A stretch of 64,000 bases of DNA from Streptacidiphilus pinicola (GTDB lineage Bacteria > Actinomycetota > Actinomycetes > Streptomycetales > Streptomycetaceae), in the NCBI RefSeq assembly GCF_003258295.1, contig NZ_QKYN01000037.1, forward strand, positions 1-64,000, read 5' to 3'. Below are positions 52,644-62,080 of the stretch, piece after piece. Every line of letters begins with the position of its first letter. The first letter of the stretch is position 1. The translations under genes were made by a program, and so were the position numbers. The notes under the pieces are model-generated. The model worked only from the letters and a program-made list of their open reading frames with translations, was not told the DNA's origin and ran no database searches.

Positions 52644-55360
52644 GTCGCGCTCGACTCCGTCAGCTCAGGGGAGGCGCACAGGCTGGAGGAACGATCGGTG
52701 CCTCCGCTCGATCCGGGGTGATGGGCGTCGGCCGACCGGCTCAGCGCCGCACGTGCCCGGCGCACCAGTGCGTCGGCGGAGCAGGTCTCGGCCGCCTCCT
52801 CGGCGCGCCGGCCGGCGGTGACGGCGTCGCGTCCGCCGGCGTCCAGCGCCTCGGCCAACTCCGTCAGGGCGCAGGCGCGTTCGTAGGGTGCCGGAACGCG
52901 TTCCAGCATCCGGACGGCCGAGTCCAGCAGCGTCACCCTCGCATGCGGGTCCGGCTCGACGTCGGCGCAGGAGCGGCGGGCCGCGCCGATCCCCGAGAGC
53001 GTGCCGTAGCGCTCGGCCCGCCTGTGCTGGTCGGCCGCCACCTCCCGGGCCCGATCCAGATCGCCCAGCCGCGCGCAGGCCGTGACGAGCAGGCGCTGCC
53101 AGCCACTCAGTCCGGGATTGTGGATGCCGTGTCCGTCCAAGCGCGCTGCGGCCTGCGTCATCTCCGCCTCGGCGGCGGCGAACGCGCCCTGCTCCAGCAG
53201 CAGTGCGCCGCGGACGGTCTGCGGGTCGGGGACGACGACGGCGTTGGGGTACGGCGCGTGGAGCCGGCAGCGGGCGGCGAGCGCTCGCGCCTCGTCCGCC
53301 TTGCCGCGCGCGTTGAGCACGGCGATCATGGTGGCGCCCGCGTACCAGTGCACGGGCGTGCCCGTGCCCACGCGGTCGGCCAGCTCCAGACCCCACCGCG
53401 CGCACCCTTCGGCGTCGGCCAGGTCGCCGGTGCGGTAGTGCACGAAGCCGAGGACCGTGTGCCCGAAAGCCAGGTGCGCGCCGCGCCAGCCGGCCTGCTC
53501 GTACTCGGCGATACCCTGGCCGAAGAGTTCCAGCGCCCGTTCGCGGCGGTCCCCGTACATGTAGGTGAGCGCGACCAGCACCGGCACTTCGAAGCCCCAC
53601 TCGGGGTGCGCCCAGCGCAGCTCCCCCTCGAGGGCGCGGTCGCTGTAGCGGAGTGCGAGGTCCACCGGCTCGCCGCGCACCGTGGCGTCCCAGGCGCGCA
53701 GCCCCAGGACGTAGCGAGCCGCGATGGACCGGTCGCCCGAGGTGTAGAGGCGTTCGGCCAGCTCTGCCAACCGTACGGAACGCTCCCGCGACCCCTCCTC
53801 CCGCGCGTCGAAGGCTCCCCACATGAAGTTCCACAGCTGCATCTTGAGCCACACGGCGGGGTCCGTCGCCCGGCTCGCCTCCGTCCGCATGATGGCGGCC
53901 GCCCGGGCGAGGTCGTCGCTGTGCGCGAGTGACTGCGCGAGCCGGACGCTGATCTGTTCGCGCAGGTGCGTCGGGATCACCGGTTGCTCCAGCGCCGCAC
54001 GCAGGTGCTCGGAGGTGAGCGCCGGGTCGTACAGCAGGGTGGAGCAGCCGAGTTCGAAGAGCACCCGGGCCCGCTCGGCGACGGGCGGTGGTTCCTCCAC
54101 CGCGCGCGCCAGGCAGCGCTGCGCGGCCTCCGGCGCCCCTGCCTGCATGAACAGGCGCGCCGCCTCCCGGAGGTGCTCGACGACCCGGGCGTCGCCACGC
54201 GGCGGCACCTCCAGCCAGTGTCGGGCGGCGACCACCGGGCTGCGGCCCGCTTCCAGAAGCGCTCGCGCCGAGCGTTGGTGCAGTGCGGTTCGCTCCTCAT
54301 CGGGAATGTCGCGGTAGACCGAGGTCGCGATCAACGGGTGGACGAACTCCAGTATCTGATGTCCAGTCAGGACACGCTCGCGCCGCAGCACGTCCAGGGC
54401 GGCACGCGCCTCGGTCGGGCCGTGCCCGGCGACATCCCCCGCCAGTTGGAGTGGCGTCACCATGCCGAGGACCGCGACCGCGCGCGCCAGCCCAAGGGGC
54501 CCGCTTCCCAACTGCTGCAGCCTCGCGATGAGTCCGCTGCCCGTGGTCTCCGCGGCCAGCCGCCGCAGCTCGGGCCAGGACGACTCCACCGGGGCGATCC
54601 CCCGGTTGCGGGCCTTCCCCACCAGCTCCACCGTCTCGAAGGGGTTGCCTCCCGCCACAGCCCAGACATCGCGACAGAAGGCGTCCTCCACCGCCGTCCC
54701 GGAGCCGTCCGGGTAGAGCTCGCGCACGAGGGTGTCCACCCCCTCCGGCGTGAGCGGGGGGAGCCCGAGCAGGCTGGCCCCGTTGTCGTCGCCGACCCTC
54801 CGGAACTCATCAGCCCAGTCCGGCAGTTCGTCGGGACGATAGGCAACCGCCACGAGGATGGGCGAGTTCGTGACCCTGGCCGCGAAGCCGGCGAGCCAGG
54901 TGAGCGATTCGGCATCGGCCCAGTGGGCGTCGTCGACGACCAGGACCAGTGGCCCGCGCGCGAAGGCGAGGTTGGTGACCACCCAGTCCAGGCCGTCCCG
55001 CACGCCCTGGGGGTCGGGAGCGGCGCGGCCCGCCGCGACGCCGACCGCCGCACCCACGATGTCGTGCCACCCGCCGAGCAGTTCCCGACGCTCCGCGTCC
55101 TCGGCGGGTCCCAGCAGCGGCTCCAGCAGACCCCTGACCACGTGGAACGCGGTCCCCTGCTCCCGCTCGCCACCGCGGGCGGCCAGCACCAGCAGCCCGG
55201 CCGACCGCGCGGCCGCCTGCACGGCCGCGAGGAGACTGGTCTTGCCGAGCCCTGCCGCTCCGGTGACGATGAGCAGGTCCCCGCTGTGCTCGTCTCGCAG
55301 CGCGCCCACGGCCGCCTGGATGATGTCGAGTTCGTCTTCGCGTTCGAGCAGACCCTGCAC
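52640..55360 (-). CDS. LuxR-type AAA ATPase/TPR regulator without its HTH domain
   Basis: This 906-residue protein has Walker A GAAGLGKTSLL at about residues 27-37, Walker B LVLVVDDAHWADAESLTWLA and GLPPLTPEGVDTLVREL. This is the AAA_16/MalT-like arrangement of large LuxR regulators (LAL family). TPR-like helices fill residues 350-860. Family members end with a ~60-residue LuxR HTH; here the chain stops soon after ALVRRARAALSRSADAHHPG with a Ser-rich tail, and tap begins. GTG 55360 follows GGGAGG. Without an HTH it cannot bind DNA by the usual means. Confidence 0.85.
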   Translation of the reverse strand: MQGLLEREDELDIIQAAVGALRDEHSGDLLIVTGAAGLGKTSLLAAVQAAARSAGLLVLAARGGEREQGTAFHVVRGLLEPLLGPAEDAERRELLGGWHDIVGAAVGVAAGRAAPDPQGVRDGLDWVVTNLAFARGPLVLVVDDAHWADAESLTWLAGFAARVTNSPILVAVAYRPDELPDWADEFRRVGDDNGASLLGLPPLTPEGVDTLVRELYPDGSGTAVEDAFCRDVWAVAGGNPFETVELVGKARNRGIAPVESSWPELRRLAAETTGSGLIARLQQLGSGPLGLARAVAVLGMVTPLQLAGDVAGHGPTEARAALDVLRRERVLTGHQILEFVHPLIATSVYRDIPDEERTALHQRSARALLEAGRSPVVAARHWLEVPPRGDARVVEHLREAARLFMQAGAPEAAQRCLARAVEEPPPVAERARVLFELGCSTLLYDPALTSEHLRAALEQPVIPTHLREQISVRLAQSLAHSDDLARAAAIMRTEASRATDPAVWLKMQLWNFMWGAFDAREEGSRERSVRLAELAERLYTSGDRSIAARYVLGLRAWDATVRGEPVDLALRYSDRALEGELRWAHPEWGFEVPVLVALTYMYGDRRERALELFGQGIAEYEQAGWRGAHLAFGHTVLGFVHYRTGDLADAEGCARWGLELADRVGTGTPVHWYAGATMIAVLNARGKADEARALAARCRLHAPYPNAVVVPDPQTVRGALLLEQGAFAAAEAEMTQAAARLDGHGIHNPGLSGWQRLLVTACARLGDLDRAREVAADQHRRAERYGTLSGIGAARRSCADVEPDPHARVTLLDSAVRMLERVPAPYERACALTELAEALDAGGRDAVTAGRRAEEAAETCSADALVRRARAALSRSADAHHPGSSGGTDRSSSLCASPELTESSAT

Positions 55361-55853
55361 GCAGACCTCCCTGCTTTCGCTTGGGAGCCTAGCCTCGCGC
55401 TCCGTGCACCAACCTCCTCTCGCCTCAACGAGGGTGCAGGCGGAAGCACTCCGCTGCACCCGGCTTCCGGCCCGCGGTCTCATCCGGCCTGGTCATCGCC
55501 GGGACAGCCGTCCGGCGGGCGGGCGAGCGCTCTCCGAGATTGTCCAGCTGCCGCTCACCCCACCGGACAGGCCCGCTCTCCGAGACTCCCCACCCTTGCG
55601 CCGGCCGGCCCATCGCGTGACTGCCCACCGTTGGCGTCGCGACCCTCGCTCGGGCGCACCCGGCCCAGGGATTCACCCGGACGGACCGGCCGCCGCACCC
55701 CACCTGCGATGCGCTCACGCAATGCGCCCAGCGGCCCTGACTGCGGCTTCGCCGCGTACTTGACTGTGCGTCACTGCGCTGGATTGATTGCCGACGAACA
55801 GCCGCCGTCTCGTATCCACGGCGCTCCCCCCAATCCCTGATGGAGGACTGTCG
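55361..55853. other. 493-base divergent intergenic region
   Basis: No gene is evident; the open frames are shadows. It must contain promoters for the LuxR-type gene (leftwards) and the DUF4331 operon (rightwards). No clear operator is seen. Confidence 0.5.
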
Positions 55854-56186
55854 ATGTCCAGCACCCCGGAAGCGGCCCGACCGGACCACCCGGATCGATC
55901 CGACGGAACGCCACCGCTCTCCCGACGCCGACTGATCAAGCAGGCGACGGCGGCGGGGGCGGTCACCGTCGTCGCGGGACTCGCCCTCGGCGCCCGCGCG
56001 GACGCCGCGGTGGCGGACACGTCCGCGAGCCACAGCCAGCGCCCCGGCCGGAACGAGCAGGACGAACCGCTGATCGTGCGGGTCGTCGACGCCCACACGG
56101 GCGAGCTGGACTTCTTCCAGGGCCAGCGGCACCACCGGGTGCGCGACGCCCAGCTCGTCGCCGAACTGCTCCGCGCATCCCGCTGA
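55854..56186 (+). CDS. small Tat-exported protein
   Basis: This 110-residue protein starts at ATG 55854 (GGAGG 7 bases upstream). A twin-arginine signal is clear: LSRRRLIKQATAAGAVTVVA, cleaved near ARADA. The mature part is short and acidic, with a Gly-Glu-Leu turn and a C-terminal helix (DEPLIVRVVDAHTGELDFFQ, then RVRDAQLVAELLRASR). No cofactor motif is seen, though Tat export implies folding before transport. It precedes the DUF4331 gene in a probable three-gene operon. Confidence 0.7.
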   Translation: MSSTPEAARPDHPDRSDGTPPLSRRRLIKQATAAGAVTVVAGLALGARADAAVADTSASHSQRPGRNEQDEPLIVRVVDAHTGELDFFQGQRHHRVRDAQLVAELLRASR

Positions 56187-56246
56187 CCGGCCTCCCCACC
56201 GGCCTCGCGCCTGTCCAACCCGTCCGCCGCACCTGTGAGGTTCATC

Positions 56247-57641
56247 TTGTCGTCCCACCGCGAAGCACCGGAGATCTCGAAGGACCCGGTCGCCGACAGC
56301 ACTGATCTGTACGCCTTCGTGAGCCCAGACGCTCCTGGGACCGTGACGCTGATCGCCAACTACATTCCGCTCCAGAACCCGGCCGGTGGCCCGAACTTCT
56401 ACGAGTTCGGCGACGACGTCCTGTACGAGATCCACATCGACAACGACGGCGACGGGCGCGCCGACATCAGCTACCAGTTCCGGTTCACCACGCATCTGCG
56501 CAACCGTGACACCTTCCTCTACAACACCGGCCCGATCGCGTCCCTGAACTCGCCCAACTGGAACCGATTCCAGACGTACACGCTGACGCGCGTCGAAGCC
56601 GGCGGACGCACCACGACACTGGGCGAGGACCTCACCTGCCCGCCCTGCAACGTAGGGCCGCTGTCCACCCCCGACTACCCGGCGCTCGCCGACGCCGCCG
56701 TGCACCATCTGCGGGGCGGGCGAAAGGTCTTCGCCGGACAGCGGGCGGAGGGCTTCTACGTCGACCTCGGCTCCATCTTCGACCTCGCGGACCTGCGCCC
56801 GTTCCAGTCCCTGCAGGTCTTTGCGAAGGCGCAGGGACTGCCCGACCAGCCAGGGGTGAACGCCACCAAGGAGCTGAACGTCCACAGCCTCGCGCTGCAG
56901 GTCCCGATCCACGAGCTCACGCACCAGGGCTGGCACGGGACCCAGGTGCACGATTCCCGGGCCACCATCGGCGTCTGGACCAGCGCGAGCAGGCGTGCGG
57001 CGCGCGTCATCGAGGCGGGCGAGGGAACCGACTCGGAGTCCGGGCCGTTCGTGCAGGTCTCCCGGCTCGGGAACCCGCTGTTCAACGAGGTCATCGTGCC
57101 GATGAGCCGCAAGGACGAGTGGAACGCGGTCCCCCCGGCGGACGACAAGAGGTTCGCGACCTATGTGGCGCACCCGGAGCTCGCCAGGCTGCTTCCGGTC
57201 CTGTACCCGGGGGTCTTCCCCAACCTGGCCGCGCTCGACGCGTCGGACAAGGCCCGCGCCGACCTGCTCGCGATCCTGCTCACCGGCATCCCCAAGGGCG
57301 TCATCCCCGGATTCCAGAACTTCACCGGCGCGACCGAGGCCGACATGCTGCGCCTCAACGTGTCCGTTCCACCCTCGGCCCACCCCAACATCCTCGGCCT
57401 GATCGCCGGCGACAAGGCCGGCTACCCCAACGGCCGCCGCGTCTTCGACGACGTCGTCACGATCGAACTGCGTGCCATCGCCGGGCTGACGTACCCGCTC
57501 GTCGACCACGGCTTCACGCCCGACGCGGCGGCAAGCGTGGTCACCGACGGTTTGACCGACTCCTCGCCCGAGGCGCCGTACCTGACGACGTTCCCCTATC
57601 TCGGGGTCCCCTACGACGGCTACCACCACCCCGCCTCCTGA
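56247..57641 (+). CDS. DUF4331 family protein
   Basis: From TTG 56247 (GAGG 6 bases upstream) the product is 464 residues and begins with the family hallmark SSHREAPEISKDPVADSTDL. The frame also allows GTG 56235. Later blocks include FYEFGDDVLYEIHIDNDGDG and PNILGLIAGDKAGYPNGRRV. DUF4331 proteins are of unknown function, usually extracytoplasmic. No signal peptide is visible here, so export, if any, is unusual. It lies between a Tat protein and a third small gene. Confidence 0.88.
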   Translation: MSSHREAPEISKDPVADSTDLYAFVSPDAPGTVTLIANYIPLQNPAGGPNFYEFGDDVLYEIHIDNDGDGRADISYQFRFTTHLRNRDTFLYNTGPIASLNSPNWNRFQTYTLTRVEAGGRTTTLGEDLTCPPCNVGPLSTPDYPALADAAVHHLRGGRKVFAGQRAEGFYVDLGSIFDLADLRPFQSLQVFAKAQGLPDQPGVNATKELNVHSLALQVPIHELTHQGWHGTQVHDSRATIGVWTSASRRAARVIEAGEGTDSESGPFVQVSRLGNPLFNEVIVPMSRKDEWNAVPPADDKRFATYVAHPELARLLPVLYPGVFPNLAALDASDKARADLLAILLTGIPKGVIPGFQNFTGATEADMLRLNVSVPPSAHPNILGLIAGDKAGYPNGRRVFDDVVTIELRAIAGLTYPLVDHGFTPDAAASVVTDGLTDSSPEAPYLTTFPYLGVPYDGYHHPAS

Positions 57642-57743
57642 TCGTCGTTCCCCGCTCCCCTGTCCGAAGCTCCGGCGTCCATGACGGCCCCAAGGCCGCA
57701 CGGACGCCGGAGCTCACGTTGTCGCCCCGCAAGGAACCCTCCC

Positions 57744-58106
57744 ATGGCCCACACGCACGGCAACCCCGCCGCCCGCGCCGCACTCCCCCGACCTCGTGAA
57801 CACGCGCCGCTGCCCGCCCCCTCGTACGAGGGCAGCGTCGTGCTCGACATCGGGGCGGGCACCGGCGCTCTGGTGATCCACGCGCGCGCCGAACAGGATG
57901 GTCTGGAGATCCATGTCAGCCCCGTCAACCGCCCCCTGCACCGGACGCACGCCGCGGTCCGGCCCCGTCACCTGCCCGACGGCACTTCCCACGCCGCGGT
58001 CATCACCCCGCTTCCCACCGGCATGTACACGGTCTGGGACGGTGACGCGGCCCACGGCCTCGTCACCGTGACGGACGGCCAGGTCAGCGAGTACCGGTGG
58101 GCTTGA
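57744..58106 (+). CDS. small hypothetical protein of the DUF4331 operon
   Basis: The 120-residue product starts at ATG 57744 (AAGGA 8 bases upstream). It is beta-rich, with a VVLDIGAGTGALVIHARAEQ stretch that superficially resembles a methyltransferase glycine loop. The chain is too short for that fold, and the following HVSPVNRPLHRTHAAVRPRH and VITPLPTGMYTVWDGD suggest a small beta domain. It ends just before a hairpin. It probably works with the DUF4331 protein; function unknown. Confidence 0.65.
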   Translation: MAHTHGNPAARAALPRPREHAPLPAPSYEGSVVLDIGAGTGALVIHARAEQDGLEIHVSPVNRPLHRTHAAVRPRHLPDGTSHAAVITPLPTGMYTVWDGDAAHGLVTVTDGQVSEYRWA

Positions 58107-58108
58107 CG

Positions 58109-58130
58109 CCGGCCCGGGGCCGGGCCGGCG
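58109..58130. terminator. GC-rich hairpin between convergent genes
   Basis: GCCGGCCCGG (58109-58118) pairs with CCGGGCCGGC (58121-58130), directly after the operon stop and 10 bases before the convergent stop at 58140. It is a plausible two-way terminator. Confidence 0.7.
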
Positions 58131-58139
58131 GCGCTGGGA

Positions 58140-59381
58140 TCAGCCTGCGGCCCGGCCCCGGGCGACGGCGACGTCTCCGGGCTCGTGCCCGACGACCGGG
58201 TGCGAAACGATCGGGTGCGCGATCGTGCACGAGTCGGTGTCATTGGACCAGTCGGACTGCTCGGCAAAGGTGCCGGTGCCCATGGCGACGTCGGCCGCTC
58301 CGCCAGGAGTGCGGGGTGTGAGCCAGGCGCACTCGTCCGCGTCCTCCTCGCCGTTGTAGGAGCTGGAGGTGTTGTTGGTCCAGCCGCCCGCCGGGAGCGG
58401 GTCCGACATCGCCTCGTGCCACTCGTGCCCGAGCGTGATCGTCCAGCCGTCCCACAGACCGGGCGAGTTGACGAAGCCGGTGCCGCACGACGCCCCGGCG
58501 TCCATGGTGTACGGCTGGTTGGAGAACGCGAGGTTGCCGTAGGGAGAGGCCACCGCGCCGCCGGTGAGCGTGGGGTCCGCGGTCGAGTCGTGCCAGGCGC
58601 AGTACTGGCCCAGGTAGTGGTCGGGGTCGGTCCCGTGCGGGGACAGGATCACGTAGTAGGCCTGACGATTGGCGGCGGGCGTGGTGTTGCCGAAGTGCCG
58701 TGCCGCGGCGACGGCAACCTGTCCGAGCTGGTGGCCCGACGCGCTGCCCGGCGAACGGGCGGAGTCGTACCACACTCCGGCGAGGACGCCGCCGCTCTGA
58801 TAGGGGATGAAACGGGCTCCCACCGGGCAACCGGTGGCACCGGCGGCGACGTTCGGGCCGTCGCACCACTGCGTCAGATCCGCCGACCACCGCTCGCCGC
58901 CGGTGCCCACCCCCTTGAACATCTCCTGGGCCACCGGCGCGGCACCGTACGGGTCGCCGGAGAACGTCGCGTCCAGCCTGCGGTTGACGCCCTGGGCTCC
59001 CCACTGCGAGCCGTAGAAGACCAGGTAGACCTTCACCTTCCCGTCCAGGACGCCCACGCCGCCGATGCCGCCGCCGTAGGAGAGCGTCTGGGGGACGACG
59101 GGGACGCCGGCGGAGTCATGCGCCTTCACCCAGCTCCGCATCTTCGCGTCGCCCGACCGCGTCGGGACGACGCCGTGCCGGTACGGGTGACCCGACGCGG
59201 GGTCGTAGGGGTCGGACGGGCGGACGCCGCGAGCGTGAGGTGTGCGGCCGGCGGTCTCGCCGACGGAAGGGGTCCTGGACGGAGTCGTCGCCGTGGCCGA
59301 CGGAGTGCCGCCGATCAGGAGGGCGGTCACACCGACCGCGCTCAACACCACGGCTGCTGCGGGATAGCGATGGGTTCTCAT
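58140..59381 (-). CDS. secreted protein with GHEWHE motif, peptidase-like
   Basis: This 413-residue protein has a signal peptide (YPAAAVVLSAVGVTALLIGG, then ATATT). The mature part has VYLVFYGSQWGAQGVNRRLD, QLGQVAVAAARHF, QYCAWHDST and LGHEWHEAMSDPLPAGGWTN. The His-Glu-x-His cluster is not the classic HExxH, so a metallopeptidase role is only suggested. Such secreted proteins recur in actinobacteria without known function. ATG 59381 starts it; its end converges with the DUF4331 operon. Confidence 0.6.
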   Translation of the reverse strand: MRTHRYPAAAVVLSAVGVTALLIGGTPSATATTPSRTPSVGETAGRTPHARGVRPSDPYDPASGHPYRHGVVPTRSGDAKMRSWVKAHDSAGVPVVPQTLSYGGGIGGVGVLDGKVKVYLVFYGSQWGAQGVNRRLDATFSGDPYGAAPVAQEMFKGVGTGGERWSADLTQWCDGPNVAAGATGCPVGARFIPYQSGGVLAGVWYDSARSPGSASGHQLGQVAVAAARHFGNTTPAANRQAYYVILSPHGTDPDHYLGQYCAWHDSTADPTLTGGAVASPYGNLAFSNQPYTMDAGASCGTGFVNSPGLWDGWTITLGHEWHEAMSDPLPAGGWTNNTSSSYNGEEDADECAWLTPRTPGGAADVAMGTGTFAEQSDWSNDTDSCTIAHPIVSHPVVGHEPGDVAVARGRAAG

Positions 59382-59569
59382 GCGCTCATGCCTTCACCGT
59401 TCCGCCGTGCCAGGACGCTCGGATCGCGACGATCCACCCGCCCGGTCCAATGCCCGCTCGCTCAAAGTCCGCACCCAGCCAACCTGGTTGACACATCAGG
59501 CAACTGGGGAACGGAGAGCGTCCGCCGTGGCACCGGGGTGTACCGGGTGGCCCGACGCATCCTCCGATC

Positions 59570-62080
59570 ATGGTGATGAGACAGAAAACCGCATGCCTGC
59601 TAGCTGTTCTGACGACGAGTCTGGCGCTCGGCGCGGTCGGTGTCGGCGCGTCGACACCTGCCGGCGCCGACGAGTTCACGATCTCCCAGGACACGCTGCG
59701 CACCGGCTGGGATCCGAACGAGCCCGGGCTGACCCCCGCACAGGTGTCCAGCTCCCAGTTCGGCCTGCGCTTCTCCACGGCCGTGGACGGGCAGGTCTAC
59801 GCCCAACCCCTGGTCGTCGGCGGCACGGTGGTCACGGCCACCGAGAAGGACCAGGTGTACGGGATCGACGCCACCACGGGAGCGATCCACTGGAGCAGAC
59901 GGCTCGGCACACCATGGGCGGCTGCCAACATCGGCTGCGGTGACCTCACCCCCGACATCGGCGTGACCGGCACCCCCGTCTACGACCCGGCCACCAACGC
60001 CGTCTACGTGACCGCCAAGACCGACCACCCCGACGGCGCCCACCCGGCCTGGTTCCTGCACGCGCTCGACCCGGCCACCGGAGCTGAGCGCAGCGGCTGG
60101 CCCGTGCGGATCCACGGCGCCCCCTCCAACGACCCGACGCGGCACTTCGACTCCTTCACCGCCGCCCAGCGACCGGGTCTGCTGCTGCTCGGCGGCAGGG
60201 TGTACGCCGGCTTCGGCTCGTACTGCGACAAGGGCCCGTACGTGGGCTACGTGGCGAGCGTCGACACCCGCACCCGTGCCGAGAACCTCTGGGCCACGGA
60301 GTCCTCCTCCGGCCACGGCGAGGCCGGGATCTGGCAGTCCGGTGGCGGACTGGTATCGGACGGACCGGGACGGATCTTCTTCGCCACCGGCAACGGTCAG
60401 ACTCCGTCCGCCGTCCCCGGCGACCACCCACCGGGCCGGCTCTCGGAGTCGGTGGTCCGGCTCGGGGTCAGCGCGGACGGCTCGATGCACGCCCGGGACT
60501 TCTTCAGTCCCGTCAACGCCCCGGCTCTGGACCACAGCGACGGCGACCTGGGCTCCGGCGGGCCGCTGGGCCTGCCCTCGGTACCCTTCGGCGCCAGCGC
60601 CGCGCACCCGCACCTGCTCGTCGAGGTCGGCAAGGACGGCCGGGTCTTCCTGCTGGACCGCGACCACCTCGGCGGCCGAGGCCAGGGACCCGGCGGCTCG
60701 GACGCGGTCCTCGGCGTCACCGGGCCGTTCCAGGGCGTCTGGGGCCATCCGGCGGCCTACGGCGGCCAGGGGGGCATCGTCTACGAGATCAGTTCGCGCG
60801 GAAGGCTGCGCGCTCTCGCCTTCGGGCTGGACGCGAGCGGCAACCCGGGACTGCGCTGGGCCGGCGTCAGTTCGGAGTCCTTCGGCTACACCTCCGGCTC
60901 ACCGGTGGTGACCTCCGACGGCACCGAGCCGGAGTCCGCGACCGTCTGGTCGGAGGCCACCGACGGCGGCAACGGTGCCCACGGCCGACTGCGCGCGTAC
61001 GACGCCGTTCCGAGCGGCGGACGGCTGCGACTGCTCTTCTCCGCGCCGATCGGCCGGACCTCGAAGTTCGCCGTCCCGGCTACCAGCGGCGGCCGTGTCT
61101 ACGTCGGCACCCGCGACGGCCGTCTGCTCGCCTTCGGGCTGCCGACGGGCGCGGCTTTGCTGGGGGCCTCGACCGACTTCGGCGACGTGGCAGTGGGCTC
61201 GGCCAGGACTGTGGACATCACGGTCAAGGCCACCCGGACGGTCACGATCACCGGCGTCAGCGCCACCGGCGGGTCGTTCACCGCCGCACCGGCAGGTCTG
61301 CCCAGGGTGTTGACGGCCGGTCGGACCTACACGGTCCCGGTGACGTTCGCACCCGCGACTGCAGGACCAGCGAGCGGGCTACTGACCTTCACGAGCAACC
61401 TCGCCTCCTTCAGCTTCGGCCTCACCGGCTACGGGACCAAGCCCGGTTTCACCGCCTTTCCCAACAGGCTCGACTTCGGGCAGATCGCCACCGGCACCAA
61501 GCAGACCCTCGGGTTGAGTTTCACCAACACCGGGACCGCACCCGAGCGCGTGACGGCGACATCGGCGCCGCACGCTCCCTTCTCCGCCCCGGGCCTGGCC
61601 GCCGCCGACGGCCTGACGGTCCAGCCGAAGCAGTCGGTGACGGTGGACGTCACCTACGCGCCGACCGTCGCGTCCGGCGGCGACACCGGTTCGCTGGGGG
61701 TCACCGGGCCGGACGGCACCGCCACCGTGCTGCTCAGCGGCAGCGCCGTCCAAGGGGCCCCGCACCTGACGATCACTCCGGCCACCACGGCCTACGGCTC
61801 CGTTCCGGTCGGCTCCTCGAAGGCGCTGACCTTCGACATCGCGAACACCGGGAACATCCCGCTGACCATCATGAAGGCCGCACCGCCGGCCGCGCCGTTC
61901 GTCGTCGGCAACCCCGTCAGCGAGGGGCGGGTGCTGGCCCCCGGAGAGGTCGTGCACCAGTTGGTCGCCTTCTCGCCGACCGCGACCGGCCCGTTCACCG
62001 GGAGCTACCAGGTCACCGCCAACGACGGCCAGGGCCCGCAGACGGAAACCCTCACCGGGACCGGTTCTACCGCCCGGTAG
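59570..62080 (+). CDS. secreted PQQ-like beta-propeller protein with anchor-D repeats
   Basis: This 836-residue protein has a signal peptide (CLLAVLTTSLALGAVGVGAS). Residues ~40-540 form a PQQ_2-type beta-propeller (VYGIDATTGAIHWSRRLG; LHALDPATGAERSGWPV; RVYVGTRDGRLLAFGLPTG). About three Ig-like choice-of-anchor-D repeats follow (LDFGQIATGTKQTLGLSFTN; TTAYGSVPVGSSKALTFDIA). It is called PQQ-like for fold only: no cofactor or catalytic Asp motif of quinoprotein dehydrogenases is seen. ATG 59570 or 59576 are possible starts. It converges with the next gene, with a 14-base overlap of the ends. Confidence 0.75.
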   Translation: MVMRQKTACLLAVLTTSLALGAVGVGASTPAGADEFTISQDTLRTGWDPNEPGLTPAQVSSSQFGLRFSTAVDGQVYAQPLVVGGTVVTATEKDQVYGIDATTGAIHWSRRLGTPWAAANIGCGDLTPDIGVTGTPVYDPATNAVYVTAKTDHPDGAHPAWFLHALDPATGAERSGWPVRIHGAPSNDPTRHFDSFTAAQRPGLLLLGGRVYAGFGSYCDKGPYVGYVASVDTRTRAENLWATESSSGHGEAGIWQSGGGLVSDGPGRIFFATGNGQTPSAVPGDHPPGRLSESVVRLGVSADGSMHARDFFSPVNAPALDHSDGDLGSGGPLGLPSVPFGASAAHPHLLVEVGKDGRVFLLDRDHLGGRGQGPGGSDAVLGVTGPFQGVWGHPAAYGGQGGIVYEISSRGRLRALAFGLDASGNPGLRWAGVSSESFGYTSGSPVVTSDGTEPESATVWSEATDGGNGAHGRLRAYDAVPSGGRLRLLFSAPIGRTSKFAVPATSGGRVYVGTRDGRLLAFGLPTGAALLGASTDFGDVAVGSARTVDITVKATRTVTITGVSATGGSFTAAPAGLPRVLTAGRTYTVPVTFAPATAGPASGLLTFTSNLASFSFGLTGYGTKPGFTAFPNRLDFGQIATGTKQTLGLSFTNTGTAPERVTATSAPHAPFSAPGLAAADGLTVQPKQSVTVDVTYAPTVASGGDTGSLGVTGPDGTATVLLSGSAVQGAPHLTITPATTAYGSVPVGSSKALTFDIANTGNIPLTIMKAAPPAAPFVVGNPVSEGRVLAPGEVVHQLVAFSPTATGPFTGSYQVTANDGQGPQTETLTGTGSTAR

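Noticed and set aside
57744-58106. Methyltransferase call from the LDIGAGTGAL stretch
   Set aside because: The protein has only 120 residues and lacks the rest of the SAM-binding fold.
58413-58460. HExxH zinc peptidase motif in the secreted protein at 58.1-59.4 kb
   Set aside because: The sequence is HEWHE, with only one residue between Glu and His, so the classic motif is not met.
59570-62080. PQQ-dependent dehydrogenase using the local PQQ operon
   Set aside because: Only the beta-propeller fold is shared; I see no quinoprotein catalytic or cofactor-binding motif.
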